Of a stretch of 20,919 nt of DNA, positions 14,824 to 20,919 are shown in pieces. This stretch comes from an uncultured Bryobacterales bacterium (GTDB lineage Bacteria; Acidobacteriota; Terriglobia; Bryobacterales; UBA6623). The stretch's first letter is position 1. Each line of letters opens with the position of its first letter. Under the pieces are notes generated by a model, which had not been told where the DNA came from, searched no databases, and was given only the letters and a program-made list of their open reading frames with translations. Location of the stretch: assembly GCA_946887065.1 (NCBI GenBank), contig CAMPKL010000006.1, forward strand, positions 1 to 20,919, written 5' to 3'. Position numbers and translations under genes: made by a program.

Positions 14824-17175
14824 CTAAAAATTGCGTGCGCTGCTCGCCCTCGCGCGCTTGCGGCTCACCACGTCCGTGTAGTGTTCATACAAACTGCGGG
14901 TAATCGTCGCGCTGTCCCAGTTCGCTTCCACTTCCAGGCGCGCCGCTCGCGCCATTTTTTGAGCGTCCTTGGGATTCTCTAGTAAATGCAGCACCCGCTC
15001 CGCGAACGCTTGGGCGCCTTCGGCGAGCGCCGCGATAACCGTTTTGGTTTCGGTTAGCCCCTCGGCGCCCAGCGGCGTCGAGACGACCGGAATTCCCGCC
15101 GCGAAAGCCTCCAGCAGCTTCACACGCACGCCCGACCCGGTCAAAATCGGCGCCAGGAACACGCTATAGCGGGACAAAGGCTCACGTATGTCCTCGACTT
15201 CGCCGACAAATTCCACGCCTGGAGCGGCCACGGAGTCCGCAAAAGTCTGGGACGCTTGCGCCCCGACCACCAAGAGCCTGGCCTGGCGCCGTTTTTCCAG
15301 AATCGTGGGGAGAACCTCACGAACGAACCAAGTCAGGGCTTCTTGATTGGGCGGATGCTTGAAGTTGCCCACGAAGAGCAGCGTGTTGCTCTCTCTGCCT
15401 GAGTCGACATAGCGGTAGCGCTCAACATCGATGCCCGCGCGCAGCCCCTCATACAGAGGGGGAGATTCGCTCAGATAGGACTCCAGGAAGCGCCGGTTTG
15501 CAGCCGTGCAAAGATGCACCTCATCGAAGCGTTGGATCGCTCTCCGCTCAAAGCGCAGAGCCCTCAGATACTCATAGATGCGCTTCCACCTCAGAGTCGA
15601 ACTGGTCTCGCCCGCGATGCCGCGCCAAACCGATTGGAAGTAGACGTCGTGTTCGAACAGAAAACTGCCGATCCTGTGGAAGTCTTGCGCGTAAATCGCC
15701 AACTGCGTGTATTCCAGCTGAAGGACGTCTATCTCCTTCTGGTAGATCTCTTTGTGGAGGCTCCATTCAAATTCGGGGTGCCAAAAGTGCTGTACGGCAT
15801 GGGGCAAGATCACGCTTCGGGAGTGCGAATGATCTCCCCAACGAGTGACCACCTTGGCGCTCGCACAACGCGATCCGAATTCGATGTTCGATGCCCGCTC
15901 TTCCGGTGCGTCGACGAGGCACAATAAATGCAGGCGGCACAAGCTACTGAGCCGCTCAATGGTCTCGTGCATGAAAACCGCTCCCCCATGGATGGGCGGA
16001 GAGATGGAGTAAGGCGAAACAAACAGAACGTTCAGTTCCCCCGGATTGGTCTCCATCGTCGCGAAGCGGTCGCGGAAGTAGCCGCCCAACGGGCGGCGTA
16101 GCGCTTCGGCGTCATTGACCGCCGCAAGCCGTCGCGCCCTCAACCTCGAACGGCAAGCTCCCAGCGTGCGTCCTGCCGCTGCTAGGAAGGCGCGCGGGCT
16201 CGGCCTCATAGGCCCAGGCCCGGCTATCGTGTACGCAAGCATTGCCAGCCAGGTCCACAGCATATGCCCGAGGAGTCTTCTCGGTTCGTGGATGTTCTTC
16301 CACAAGAAAAGCAGGTGGTTCTGATGAACGATCCGCTGAATGTCGCCTTGACTGAAATGCTTGCCGATCGTGCCCCTGTGCTCGTGATACACAATGCTCT
16401 CGCCGGCGTAGAGAACTTTCCAACCGCGCTTCCAGGCGAGGTAGCTGACGTCGACGTCCTCCATGTAGAACGGCCGCAACAGCTCATCAAAGCCGCCGAG
16501 TTCGAGAAACTTGCGGCGATCGTAGGCGGTCGATCCGCCTCCCGCGTAGAAGATCGGGAAAGGGCGATCGATCGAATCGTCCAGCACGTGTCCCAACGCT
16601 AGGCGGCCCTGGGTCCAACGCGCTGCGGTCACTCCGGTTTCTTCCCGCCGTTTGTTGGGATCGGAGAAAAGAATTTGCGCCGAGACGCCGAATACTTTTG
16701 GATCGTCGAAAGGCTCAAGCAACGGCGCAAGGAAACTTTTCTCGACCCTCATGTCGTTGTTGAGCAACACGACCACATCGTTCAGCGTGGCCTCAAAGCC
16801 GGAATTGGAACCGCCGCCAAAACCAAGGTTTTCCTGGTGCTCCAAGACCCGGACGAACGGATACTTCTCATGAAGAAATGCCGCGGTACCGTCGCTCGAT
16901 CCGTTGTCGACGACAACGATTTCGCTGCCCGGGTAACTTTCGAGAGCCATCACAACCGAATCTAAATTGGCTTCCAGGTGATGGCGACCGTTCCAGGTGG
17001 GGATGACGACGGTCACGGCGGTCCGGTCCACCGGGCTGTCGGCGGGGGGCAGTTTGGGAACGAAGATCGATACGAGATCGGTCAGCCACAAGGCCGCCAA
17101 CTCGCAGGCCAATAGCACCGGGGCCGCCGTCGCCAGGAAGAGCATTTCCAGCAGCACTTTCACGAGCTGCTTCAT
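14824..17175 (-). CDS. Membrane-anchored bifunctional glycosyltransferase (GT2 + GT4 fusion)
   Basis: A 783-residue fusion of two glycosyltransferases. A hydrophobic N-terminus (about 9-38) is a likely membrane anchor. The first enzyme is a GT-A fold GT2/rhamnosyltransferase-like domain: VTVVIPTWNG (54-63), VVVDNGSSDG (87-96), LLNNDM (137-142, DxD-like metal site) and FYMEDVDVSYLAWKRGW (236-252, catalytic acid region). The second, from about 381, is a GT-B/GT4 domain: LFVSPYSISPPIHGGAV (384-400), LLFVGNFKHPPNQEAL (599-614), then GSGVRVKLLEAFAAGIPVVST (680-700), the nucleotide-sugar binding region with its conserved glutamate. The ATG overlaps the stop of the ATPase gene as ATGA, implying translational coupling. 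In the context of Wzm/Wzt, it probably adds two sugars at one end of an exported polysaccharide. The sugars cannot be read from sequence. Confidence 0.9.
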   Translation of the reverse strand: MKQLVKVLLEMLFLATAAPVLLACELAALWLTDLVSIFVPKLPPADSPVDRTAVTVVIPTWNGRHHLEANLDSVVMALESYPGSEIVVVDNGSSDGTAAFLHEKYPFVRVLEHQENLGFGGGSNSGFEATLNDVVVLLNNDMRVEKSFLAPLLEPFDDPKVFGVSAQILFSDPNKRREETGVTAARWTQGRLALGHVLDDSIDRPFPIFYAGGGSTAYDRRKFLELGGFDELLRPFYMEDVDVSYLAWKRGWKVLYAGESIVYHEHRGTIGKHFSQGDIQRIVHQNHLLFLWKNIHEPRRLLGHMLWTWLAMLAYTIAGPGPMRPSPRAFLAAAGRTLGACRSRLRARRLAAVNDAEALRRPLGGYFRDRFATMETNPGELNVLFVSPYSISPPIHGGAVFMHETIERLSSLCRLHLLCLVDAPEERASNIEFGSRCASAKVVTRWGDHSHSRSVILPHAVQHFWHPEFEWSLHKEIYQKEIDVLQLEYTQLAIYAQDFHRIGSFLFEHDVYFQSVWRGIAGETSSTLRWKRIYEYLRALRFERRAIQRFDEVHLCTAANRRFLESYLSESPPLYEGLRAGIDVERYRYVDSGRESNTLLFVGNFKHPPNQEALTWFVREVLPTILEKRRQARLLVVGAQASQTFADSVAAPGVEFVGEVEDIREPLSRYSVFLAPILTGSGVRVKLLEAFAAGIPVVSTPLGAEGLTETKTVIAALAEGAQAFAERVLHLLENPKDAQKMARAARLEVEANWDSATITRSLYEHYTDVVSRKRARASSARNF

Positions 17176-18473
17176 CCCGTAACGGCCGGCCCCGCGCCCA
17201 AGCGGCTGTTCACGCGGATCTCACACGGCAAATGCAGATAGCCGTAGACAGGCTTGCCGTCATGAGCCATCTCTAGAGCCAAAGCATTCTCCACCCAGTC
17301 GCACATCTCGTACTGGAAGTGATCTCCATTAGCGACGGCCGGAGAGAAAGAAAAGTGCCCCGGATAGAGCTCCGGTAGGCGGAGGTGGAAATCGACCGTC
17401 GCGACATCTCCTGGCTGCATCGGTTCGAGCCGAACATCCTCGCGGCCCGTGTTCGTTCCCGCGAAATCCATGCCCAGGTGATTGCGCATCATGAAACCGA
17501 CATTCGGCCGTTCCAGCGGCTGCTTGGCCCGAACGCTGATTCTGATGACCAACACGCGATTGGGCTCGAGCATGGGCGCAACAGCCCCGTGTTCATCCAA
17601 TGCCGCGATGCCGATGACCTCAGCATCGCCGTTGCCGTGGCGATGATCGACGTTGGGGATGGTCTCGACGATCTCAGGCGCCAAAAGAGCGGCCGTCCGT
17701 GCGGCGGGCGCCGATTCGGCCCGTGCCGCACGATAGCCCAGGTCCTTCTCGTTCATGCGCGCGAGGTAATTGCGGATGACCACGTCGGGCTTGCCCTTCT
17801 CGACCACTCGGCCTCTCTCCAGCCACAGACAATCCGTCCCAATCGCTTTAACGTCGGCCGTCGCGTGGGACACGAACAAGATGGTGACGCCTCGCGACCG
17901 CAACTCGTGCACTTTGCGCATGCACCGTTGCCGGAAGTAGAAGTCGCCCACGGCCAGGGCCTCGTCCACCAGCAGGATTTCAGGATCGACGTTGATCGCA
18001 ACGGCAAACGCCAGGCGAACCAACATGCCCGACGAGTAGGTCTTCACCGGTTGATTGATGAAGTCGCCGATCTCGGCGAACTGCTCGATGTCCTTGTATC
18101 GGCGGCGGATCTCTTGGTTGGAGAGCCCCTGGACAGTTCCTGCCAGGAAGACGTTATCGCGACCCGAGAATTCCGGGTTGAACCCCGCGCCCAGCTCCAG
18201 CAACGCGGAAACCCTTCCGTTGACTTCCACTTCCCCAGACGTCGCTGGAAAGATGCCCGCCGCCAGCTGGAGCGTCGTGCTCTTTCCCGATCCGTTCTCC
18301 CCCACCAGGCAATACACCGATCCGGGTTCGACTTCGAAGTCGACCTCTCGCAGCGCCCAGTAGTCGTCATGCCTCTTGATGCGGTTGAGCGTCACGAGTT
18401 CCGCCAGCCGGTGGGCCGGCTTGGAATAGATCGGATAGCTCTTTGAGACTGACCGAAAGGAGACCGGATTCAA
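17172..18473 (-). CDS. wzt: Polysaccharide ABC transporter ATPase with C-terminal glycan-binding domain (Wzt type)
   Basis: A 433-residue ATPase for ABC-dependent polysaccharide export. Positions from the chosen start: Walker A GENGSGKST (58-66), the family segment VSALLELGAGFNPEFSG (88-104), signature YSSGM (146-150), Walker B ILLVDEALAVGD (166-177) and H-loop VSHAT (202-206). A linker follows, then a beta-sandwich of about 145 residues (275-420). It matches in position and style the Wzt C-terminal domain that recognises the modified end of O-antigen chains. The start is taken as TTG at 18473 because GGGAG lies 10 bases upstream and the protein then opens MNPVSFRSVSKSYPIY, as its relatives do. 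A GTG at 18521 would add 16 residues but has no ribosome site. It sits between the permease (gap 69 bases) and the glycosyltransferase (4-base overlap). Confidence 0.93.
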   Translation of the reverse strand: MNPVSFRSVSKSYPIYSKPAHRLAELVTLNRIKRHDDYWALREVDFEVEPGSVYCLVGENGSGKSTTLQLAAGIFPATSGEVEVNGRVSALLELGAGFNPEFSGRDNVFLAGTVQGLSNQEIRRRYKDIEQFAEIGDFINQPVKTYSSGMLVRLAFAVAINVDPEILLVDEALAVGDFYFRQRCMRKVHELRSRGVTILFVSHATADVKAIGTDCLWLERGRVVEKGKPDVVIRNYLARMNEKDLGYRAARAESAPAARTAALLAPEIVETIPNVDHRHGNGDAEVIGIAALDEHGAVAPMLEPNRVLVIRISVRAKQPLERPNVGFMMRNHLGMDFAGTNTGREDVRLEPMQPGDVATVDFHLRLPELYPGHFSFSPAVANGDHFQYEMCDWVENALALEMAHDGKPVYGYLHLPCEIRVNSRLGAGPAVTG

Positions 18474-18542
18474 CTGGTAGTGGCTCCCTCGCGCTGGCCA
18501 ACGGCCCGCCGCGTAAGCCACAAGCGTAACAAAGCGACTGGC

Positions 18543-19355
18543 TTAGAGAACGTCCGCAAAGCCGCGCTTTGTCTGGCGGAAAAATAGTCCGCCCAGGATG
18601 CAGCAGGCCGAACCAAAGGCGACCATGGCTGCGGCATCGCCGAGGCCAGGGAGATCTCCTCCCAGGATGACATCGCGATAGCTTCGGACGAAGTAGCTCA
18701 GGGGGTTCCAATCCACCACGCCCGGGGCGATACTCGACAACCTGCTCTCTTCGATAAATATCGGCGTCAGCCAGAACCAAGCTGTCAGCACGACTGTCAA
18801 CACTTGTGCGGTATCCCGCAGATAAACTTGCAGAGCTGCGGCGATCCACGCCAAGCCAATGCTAAACAGCGCCAGCGGCGCTAGACAAAGCGGCAACACC
18901 CACAGCGTCAGGCTCCAGGTTTTCGCCCAAATCCCCGTGGCCAGGATGGCCAACACCAGCGCCAGAGCATGGCTCGCTAGCCCCGACAAAAATATGCTCA
19001 ACGGCAACGTTTCGGACGGGAAAACGCTCTTTTTCAGTAAGTTAGCGTTGTCCACCAGACAACTAGCGGAGCGCTGCAGGGTCTCAGAAAAGAGCATCCA
19101 AGGCAGCATGCCGCAGAACAGAAACAGCGGATAGTTGTCCGTAACGGCGTCCGGCCGCAGTCGAATGCCAAAGGCGTACTGAAAAACGAATGTATAGACC
19201 GCCAGCAAGGTCAGCGGATGGATGACGCCCCATAGCCAGCCCGCAATAGAACCCACATAACGCTGGTCAAAATCCCGCCGAACCAGCTGGTAGATCAGGC
19301 TCCGGCCCGCGACGAGATTGTGCAGGAAAAGCCTGCCGGGGATTCTGCGAGCCAT
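18543..19355 (-). CDS. wzm: Polysaccharide ABC transporter permease (Wzm/TagG type)
   Basis: A 270-residue ABC-2 type membrane protein that forms the channel for polysaccharide export. The N-terminal amphipathic stretch LIYQLVRRDFDQRYVGSIAG leads into six hydrophobic segments (about 38-60, 72-92, 118-140, 146-166, 174-196, 243-262). Typical features are the conserved RDFDQRYVGS-x-x-G-W-x-W near the gate helix, LKKSVFPSETLPLS, the YLRDTAQVL segment and FWLTPIFIEES. It is the first gene of the wzm-wzt-glycosyltransferase operon on the minus strand. The ribosome site is weak (AGG 8 bases before the ATG). The 56-base stretch between its start and an upstream hairpin may carry regulatory signals. 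Confidence 0.92.
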   Translation of the reverse strand: MARRIPGRLFLHNLVAGRSLIYQLVRRDFDQRYVGSIAGWLWGVIHPLTLLAVYTFVFQYAFGIRLRPDAVTDNYPLFLFCGMLPWMLFSETLQRSASCLVDNANLLKKSVFPSETLPLSIFLSGLASHALALVLAILATGIWAKTWSLTLWVLPLCLAPLALFSIGLAWIAAALQVYLRDTAQVLTVVLTAWFWLTPIFIEESRLSSIAPGVVDWNPLSYFVRSYRDVILGGDLPGLGDAAAMVAFGSACCILGGLFFRQTKRGFADVL

Positions 19356-19396
19356 CAGGCGAGCCTAGCGATGCAGCCGAAGCGGCGTCAAGCAAA

Positions 19397-19405
19397 TGCT
19401 ATAAG
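19397..19405 (+). promoter_or_regulatory. Candidate extended -10 promoter facing the sigma factor
   Basis: TGCTATAAG combines TGn with TATAAG (5 of 6 to TATAAT). It points right, towards a 12-codon ORF and the sigma factor gene. No good -35 element is visible, as is usual for extended -10 promoters. Transcription would start near 19412, just before the GC hairpin. Confidence 0.35.
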
Positions 19406-19410
19406 TTGTT

Positions 19411-19448
19411 GAAAATAAAAAGCGGCGAGGGGTGGGAGCCCTCGCCGC
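19411..19448 (-). terminator. Strong hairpin with U-tract on the minus strand (terminator or attenuator)
   Basis: A perfect 10-bp GC-rich stem (GCGGCGAGGG 19422-19431, CCCTCGCCGC 19439-19448) closes a 7-base loop. Read on the minus strand it is followed by TTTTTATTTTC (19421-19411), the textbook intrinsic terminator layout. No annotated minus-strand gene lies upstream of it, and the wzm start is 56 bases downstream. It may attenuate the wzm operon, end an unseen minus-strand RNA, or, on the plus strand, form a stable 5' hairpin on the sigma transcript. Confidence 0.55.
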
Positions 19449-19478
19449 GCGTTCCTGTGGGTTCGCAAGGAGAAGCAG

Positions 19479-19517
19479 ATGGCAGTAGGAAACTGGAAGT
19501 TTCCCGCTACTAAGTAA
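19479..19517 (+). CDS. Possible 12-codon leader or microprotein ORF
   Basis: ATG to TAA encodes MAVGNWKFPATK. AAGGAG lies exactly 6 bases before the ATG, the best ribosome site in this part of the window. An extended -10 box and a stable hairpin lie upstream, and the sigma factor gene lies 189 bases downstream on the same strand. The coding part also forms a hairpin (GTAG-GAAACT paired with AGTTTC-CTAC, with a 3-base bulge), so translation could change the RNA structure. I know of no family with this peptide. It may be a regulatory leader peptide, a free microprotein, or chance. Confidence 0.35.
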   Translation: MAVGNWKFPATK

Positions 19518-19706
19518 GACGACCGACCCAACGATTTTTTCGGCCCGAGTACGAAAAAATTGTTCTGGAGCTCGCGCTTCCCTACGAAGTCGTTCAAACT
19601 AAGAAAGTTAGCAGTTTCCAGAGGGTTTGCACGGCCGCCGGAACGTCGCCGTCAGACTTTTTGGACGCCCCATGCGTCTTGTTGTTGTGAACGGCGGAGA
19701 CAAAGA
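19518..19706 (+). other. Long leader region before the ECF sigma factor, no gene seen
   Basis: These 189 bases lie between the 12-codon ORF and the sigma factor start. Besides the dyad at 19532-19562 they contain CAGTTTCC (19612-19619), which can pair with GGAAACTG (19488-19495) inside the 12-codon ORF and also repeats the AGTTTCC at 19498-19504. A short dyad, AAACT...AGTTT, overlaps it. No convincing promoter was found close to the sigma gene. A minus-strand frame through here lacks a ribosome site and coding character. Confidence 0.4.
19532..19562. repeat. 11-bp inverted repeat with T/A tracts
   Basis: CGATTTTTTCG (19532-19542) and CGAAAAAATTG (19552-19562) pair over 11 positions with one G-U, around a 9-base loop. 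It lies in the leader between the 12-codon ORF and the sigma factor gene. It could be a DNA operator or a hairpin in the leader; the AT-rich stem and lack of a U-tract after it argue against a terminator. Confidence 0.45.
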
Positions 19707-20255
19707 TTGATCTTCCGCGAAGTCGAAGATAGGGATCTCATCCTGAAAGCTCGCCGCGGCGACGTCGACGCGTACAACGTGTTGGTGTCTCGCTGGGAAC
19801 GGCGCGTCTTCAGTTTTATTGTGCGATCCATCGGCGACCGCGAGGAAGCTCTCGATCTGAGTCAGGACACGTTCTTGAAGGTTTACCGCGGATTGCGGAG
19901 CCTTCAAGAGGTAGAACGTTTTCCTCAATGGTTGTTTCGCATCGCGCACAACGAGACGATTTCCTGGCGACGCAAGAAGCGTCCCGAGCCCAGCGAAGAC
20001 TCCGAACTCGAACGTGCCGCGATGCCCACAACCCGGCGGGAGAACGCCGCCGAACTGTCGGCGGCCGTGAAGCAGGCCCTCGGGACCTTGCCCGAAGAAC
20101 AGCGCCAAGCGGTTCTTCTCAAGGTTTACCAAGGGTTCAAGTTTCACGAGATCGCCGAGATTACGGGTGCGCCGGTTTCGACCGTCAAGACCCGTGTCTA
20201 CAGCGGATTCGAGGCTTTAAAGGCGCAGCTGGCTCCCTCAAGGAGCAGCGCCTAA
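19707..20255 (+). CDS. ECF-family RNA polymerase sigma factor
   Basis: A 182-residue ECF sigma factor. Region 2 covers about 10-90, with DAYNVLVSRWERRVFSFI, the core-binding segment EALDLSQDTFLKVY (47-60) and the -10 recognition helix FPQWLFRIAHNETISWRRKK (72-91). A charged linker (PEPSEDSELE) leads to region 4 (about 118-175): TLPEEQRQAVLLK and the helix-turn-helix FHEIAEITGAPVSTVKTRVY for the -35 element. The start is TTG at 19707 with GGAG 7 bases upstream; the protein then begins as other ECFs do, while the longer open frame upstream is Arg/Cys-rich and has no ribosome site. The stop TAA forms part of the ribosome site (TAAGGAG) of the next gene, a probable anti-sigma factor. The 5' leader is unusually structured. 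Confidence 0.93.
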   Translation: MIFREVEDRDLILKARRGDVDAYNVLVSRWERRVFSFIVRSIGDREEALDLSQDTFLKVYRGLRSLQEVERFPQWLFRIAHNETISWRRKKRPEPSEDSELERAAMPTTRRENAAELSAAVKQALGTLPEEQRQAVLLKVYQGFKFHEIAEITGAPVSTVKTRVYSGFEALKAQLAPSRSSA

Positions 20256-20267
20256 GGAGAAAGGGCG

Positions 20268-20909
20268 ATGAACGGGGCTCCACACGATCTACGAGACTAC
20301 TTATTTGACGAGTTGAGCAGCGCGGAGAAGGCCGAAGTCGAAGCCTGGCTGGCGACTTCCGCCGCGGGCCGCGAAGAACTCGACCGCCTGCGCCTCACCA
20401 ACCAGGCGTTGCTGAGCCTGCCGGAAGAGGAGATCCCGCAGCGGATCGCCTTCGTCTCCGACAAGGTCTTCGAGCCCTCCCCCTGGGCGCGCCTAGCGAG
20501 TTGGCTACAACTCGAAGGCCCGCGCTTCGCCTTCGGTATGGCGGCCGCCATGGCCGTGGTCTTTGCCGGCATCTGGGCGACGGAACCCTCACTGCGCTAT
20601 GACGATCAGGGTTTCGAGTTGGCGTTCGGCGCGGATGCTCCCACCCCCGCGCCGGCGCCTGCCCCGACGGCGGCGGAAACTCTCTCCGCCGAGCAAGTTC
20701 GCGAAGTCGCTCTCGCCGTGCTAGTAGAGACCTCTAAGCAGCGCCAAGACGAACTGGTCGCCATTGTCAACCAGCGCATCTCCGCTTCCGAGCAGAAGCT
20801 TTCAAGAGAAGTCGCCGCCGTGGATGAAGATGCTCGCATGGGCTACCGGCTGCTTAGCAGCGAGATGGAAAAGTTGTACAACGGTTCGCTCGCGTTGGCG
20901 ACGAGGTAA
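20268..20909 (+). CDS. Probable membrane anti-sigma factor
   Basis: A 213-residue protein encoded directly after the ECF sigma gene (12-base gap, AAGGAG 8 bases before the ATG). The N-terminal cytoplasmic part (1-85) has the short helical layout of anti-sigma domains: DLRDYLFDELSSAEKAEVEAWL, then LDRLRLTNQALLSLPEEEIPQRIAFVSDKVFEP. It lacks the HxxxCxxC zinc motif of ZAS/zf-HC2 proteins. One transmembrane segment is likely at about 87-105. The outer part has a Pro/Ala linker (TPAPAPAPTA, 126-135) and a helical, probably coiled-coil end (139-205). The sensing role is inferred from position and topology. It is a homologue-free guess on sequence alone, so moderate confidence. Confidence 0.75.
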   Translation: MNGAPHDLRDYLFDELSSAEKAEVEAWLATSAAGREELDRLRLTNQALLSLPEEEIPQRIAFVSDKVFEPSPWARLASWLQLEGPRFAFGMAAAMAVVFAGIWATEPSLRYDDQGFELAFGADAPTPAPAPAPTAAETLSAEQVREVALAVLVETSKQRQDELVAIVNQRISASEQKLSREVAAVDEDARMGYRLLSSEMEKLYNGSLALATR

Positions 20910-20913
20910 CTCC

Positions 20914-20919
20914 ATGCTC
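20914..20919 (+). CDS. Start of the next gene in the sigma operon (two codons)
   Basis: ATG CTC at the window edge is preceded by GAGG with a 7-base spacer; the GAGG overlaps the last codons of the anti-sigma gene. Placement 4 bases after the anti-sigma stop suggests a third gene of the same operon. Nothing can be said about its product. Confidence 0.45.

Noticed and set aside
17385..18446. 353-codon open frame on the plus strand
   Set aside because: Antisense to wzt, whose Walker and signature motifs prove the other strand; no ribosome site or recognisable domain.
19388..19597. 69-codon minus-strand open frame across the sigma leader
   Set aside because: It starts at TTG with no ribosome site, runs through the GC hairpin, and has no coding-like composition. 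A minus-strand RNA is possible but not this protein.
19560..19706. Extended N-terminus of the sigma factor
   Set aside because: Cys/Arg-rich and unlike any ECF N-terminus; TTG 19707 has GGAG at 7 bases and begins the family domain.
1..20919. CRISPR arrays, tRNA or rRNA genes, insertion sequences, phage or toxin-antitoxin modules
   Set aside because: No regularly spaced repeats, no transposase or integrase motifs, no terminal repeats with target duplications and no tRNA-like cloverleaf were seen on either strand by eye.

Overview
The window is GC-rich bacterial chromosome with tightly packed genes. It looks like an Acidobacteriota genome (Bryobacterales/Solibacter-like). This is inference from the overall style: many secreted proteins of unknown function, a diheme lipoprotein cytochrome, an ECF sigma/anti-sigma pair, a matrixin protease with CARDB and Ig-like repeats, and frequent GTG/TTG starts. 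No rRNA, tRNA, CRISPR array, insertion sequence or phage gene was seen.

Layout. 1-2.6 kb: the tail of a methyltransferase (+), then a minus-strand pair made of an IlvD/EDD sugar-acid dehydratase and a SAM methyltransferase. 2.7-5.1 kb: a diheme cytochrome c lipoprotein (+), convergent with an orphan membrane histidine kinase (-). 5.16-7.27 kb: a plus-strand run of glutaredoxin-like protein, S1/P1 nuclease and radical SAM protein with almost no spacing. 7.24-8.0 kb: the minus-strand housekeeping pair rsfS-rlmH. 8.08-10.26 kb: an exported coiled-coil protein with a possible metal site (+), a small secreted beta protein (-), a YjbQ-family protein (-) and an MmcQ/YjbR-family protein (+). 10.26-14.67 kb: a two-gene minus-strand operon encoding a small secreted protein and a 1290-residue modular secreted matrixin metalloprotease. 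14.8-19.36 kb: a minus-strand polysaccharide export and assembly operon: Wzm-type permease, Wzt-type ATPase with C-terminal glycan-binding domain, and a membrane-anchored GT2-GT4 fusion glycosyltransferase. 19.36-19.71 kb: a 350-base gene-poor region between divergent operons. 19.71-20.92 kb: ECF sigma factor, a membrane anti-sigma-like protein and the first two codons of a third gene.

How parts work together. The Wzm/Wzt/GT operon forms a plausible ABC-transporter-dependent O-polysaccharide module. The sigma/anti-sigma pair is a self-contained envelope-signalling switch. RsfS and RlmH both act on the large ribosomal subunit. The matrixin and its partner are probably co-secreted.

The most unusual region is 19.40-19.71 kb. 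It holds an extended -10 box, a perfect 10-bp GC hairpin that reads as an intrinsic terminator on the minus strand, a 12-codon ORF with an ideal ribosome binding site, and further dyads before the sigma gene. Other leads are a LacI-family-type operator before the dehydratase, a hairpin covering the Shine-Dalgarno of a small secreted protein, and a run of convergent genes whose stop codons touch or overlap.
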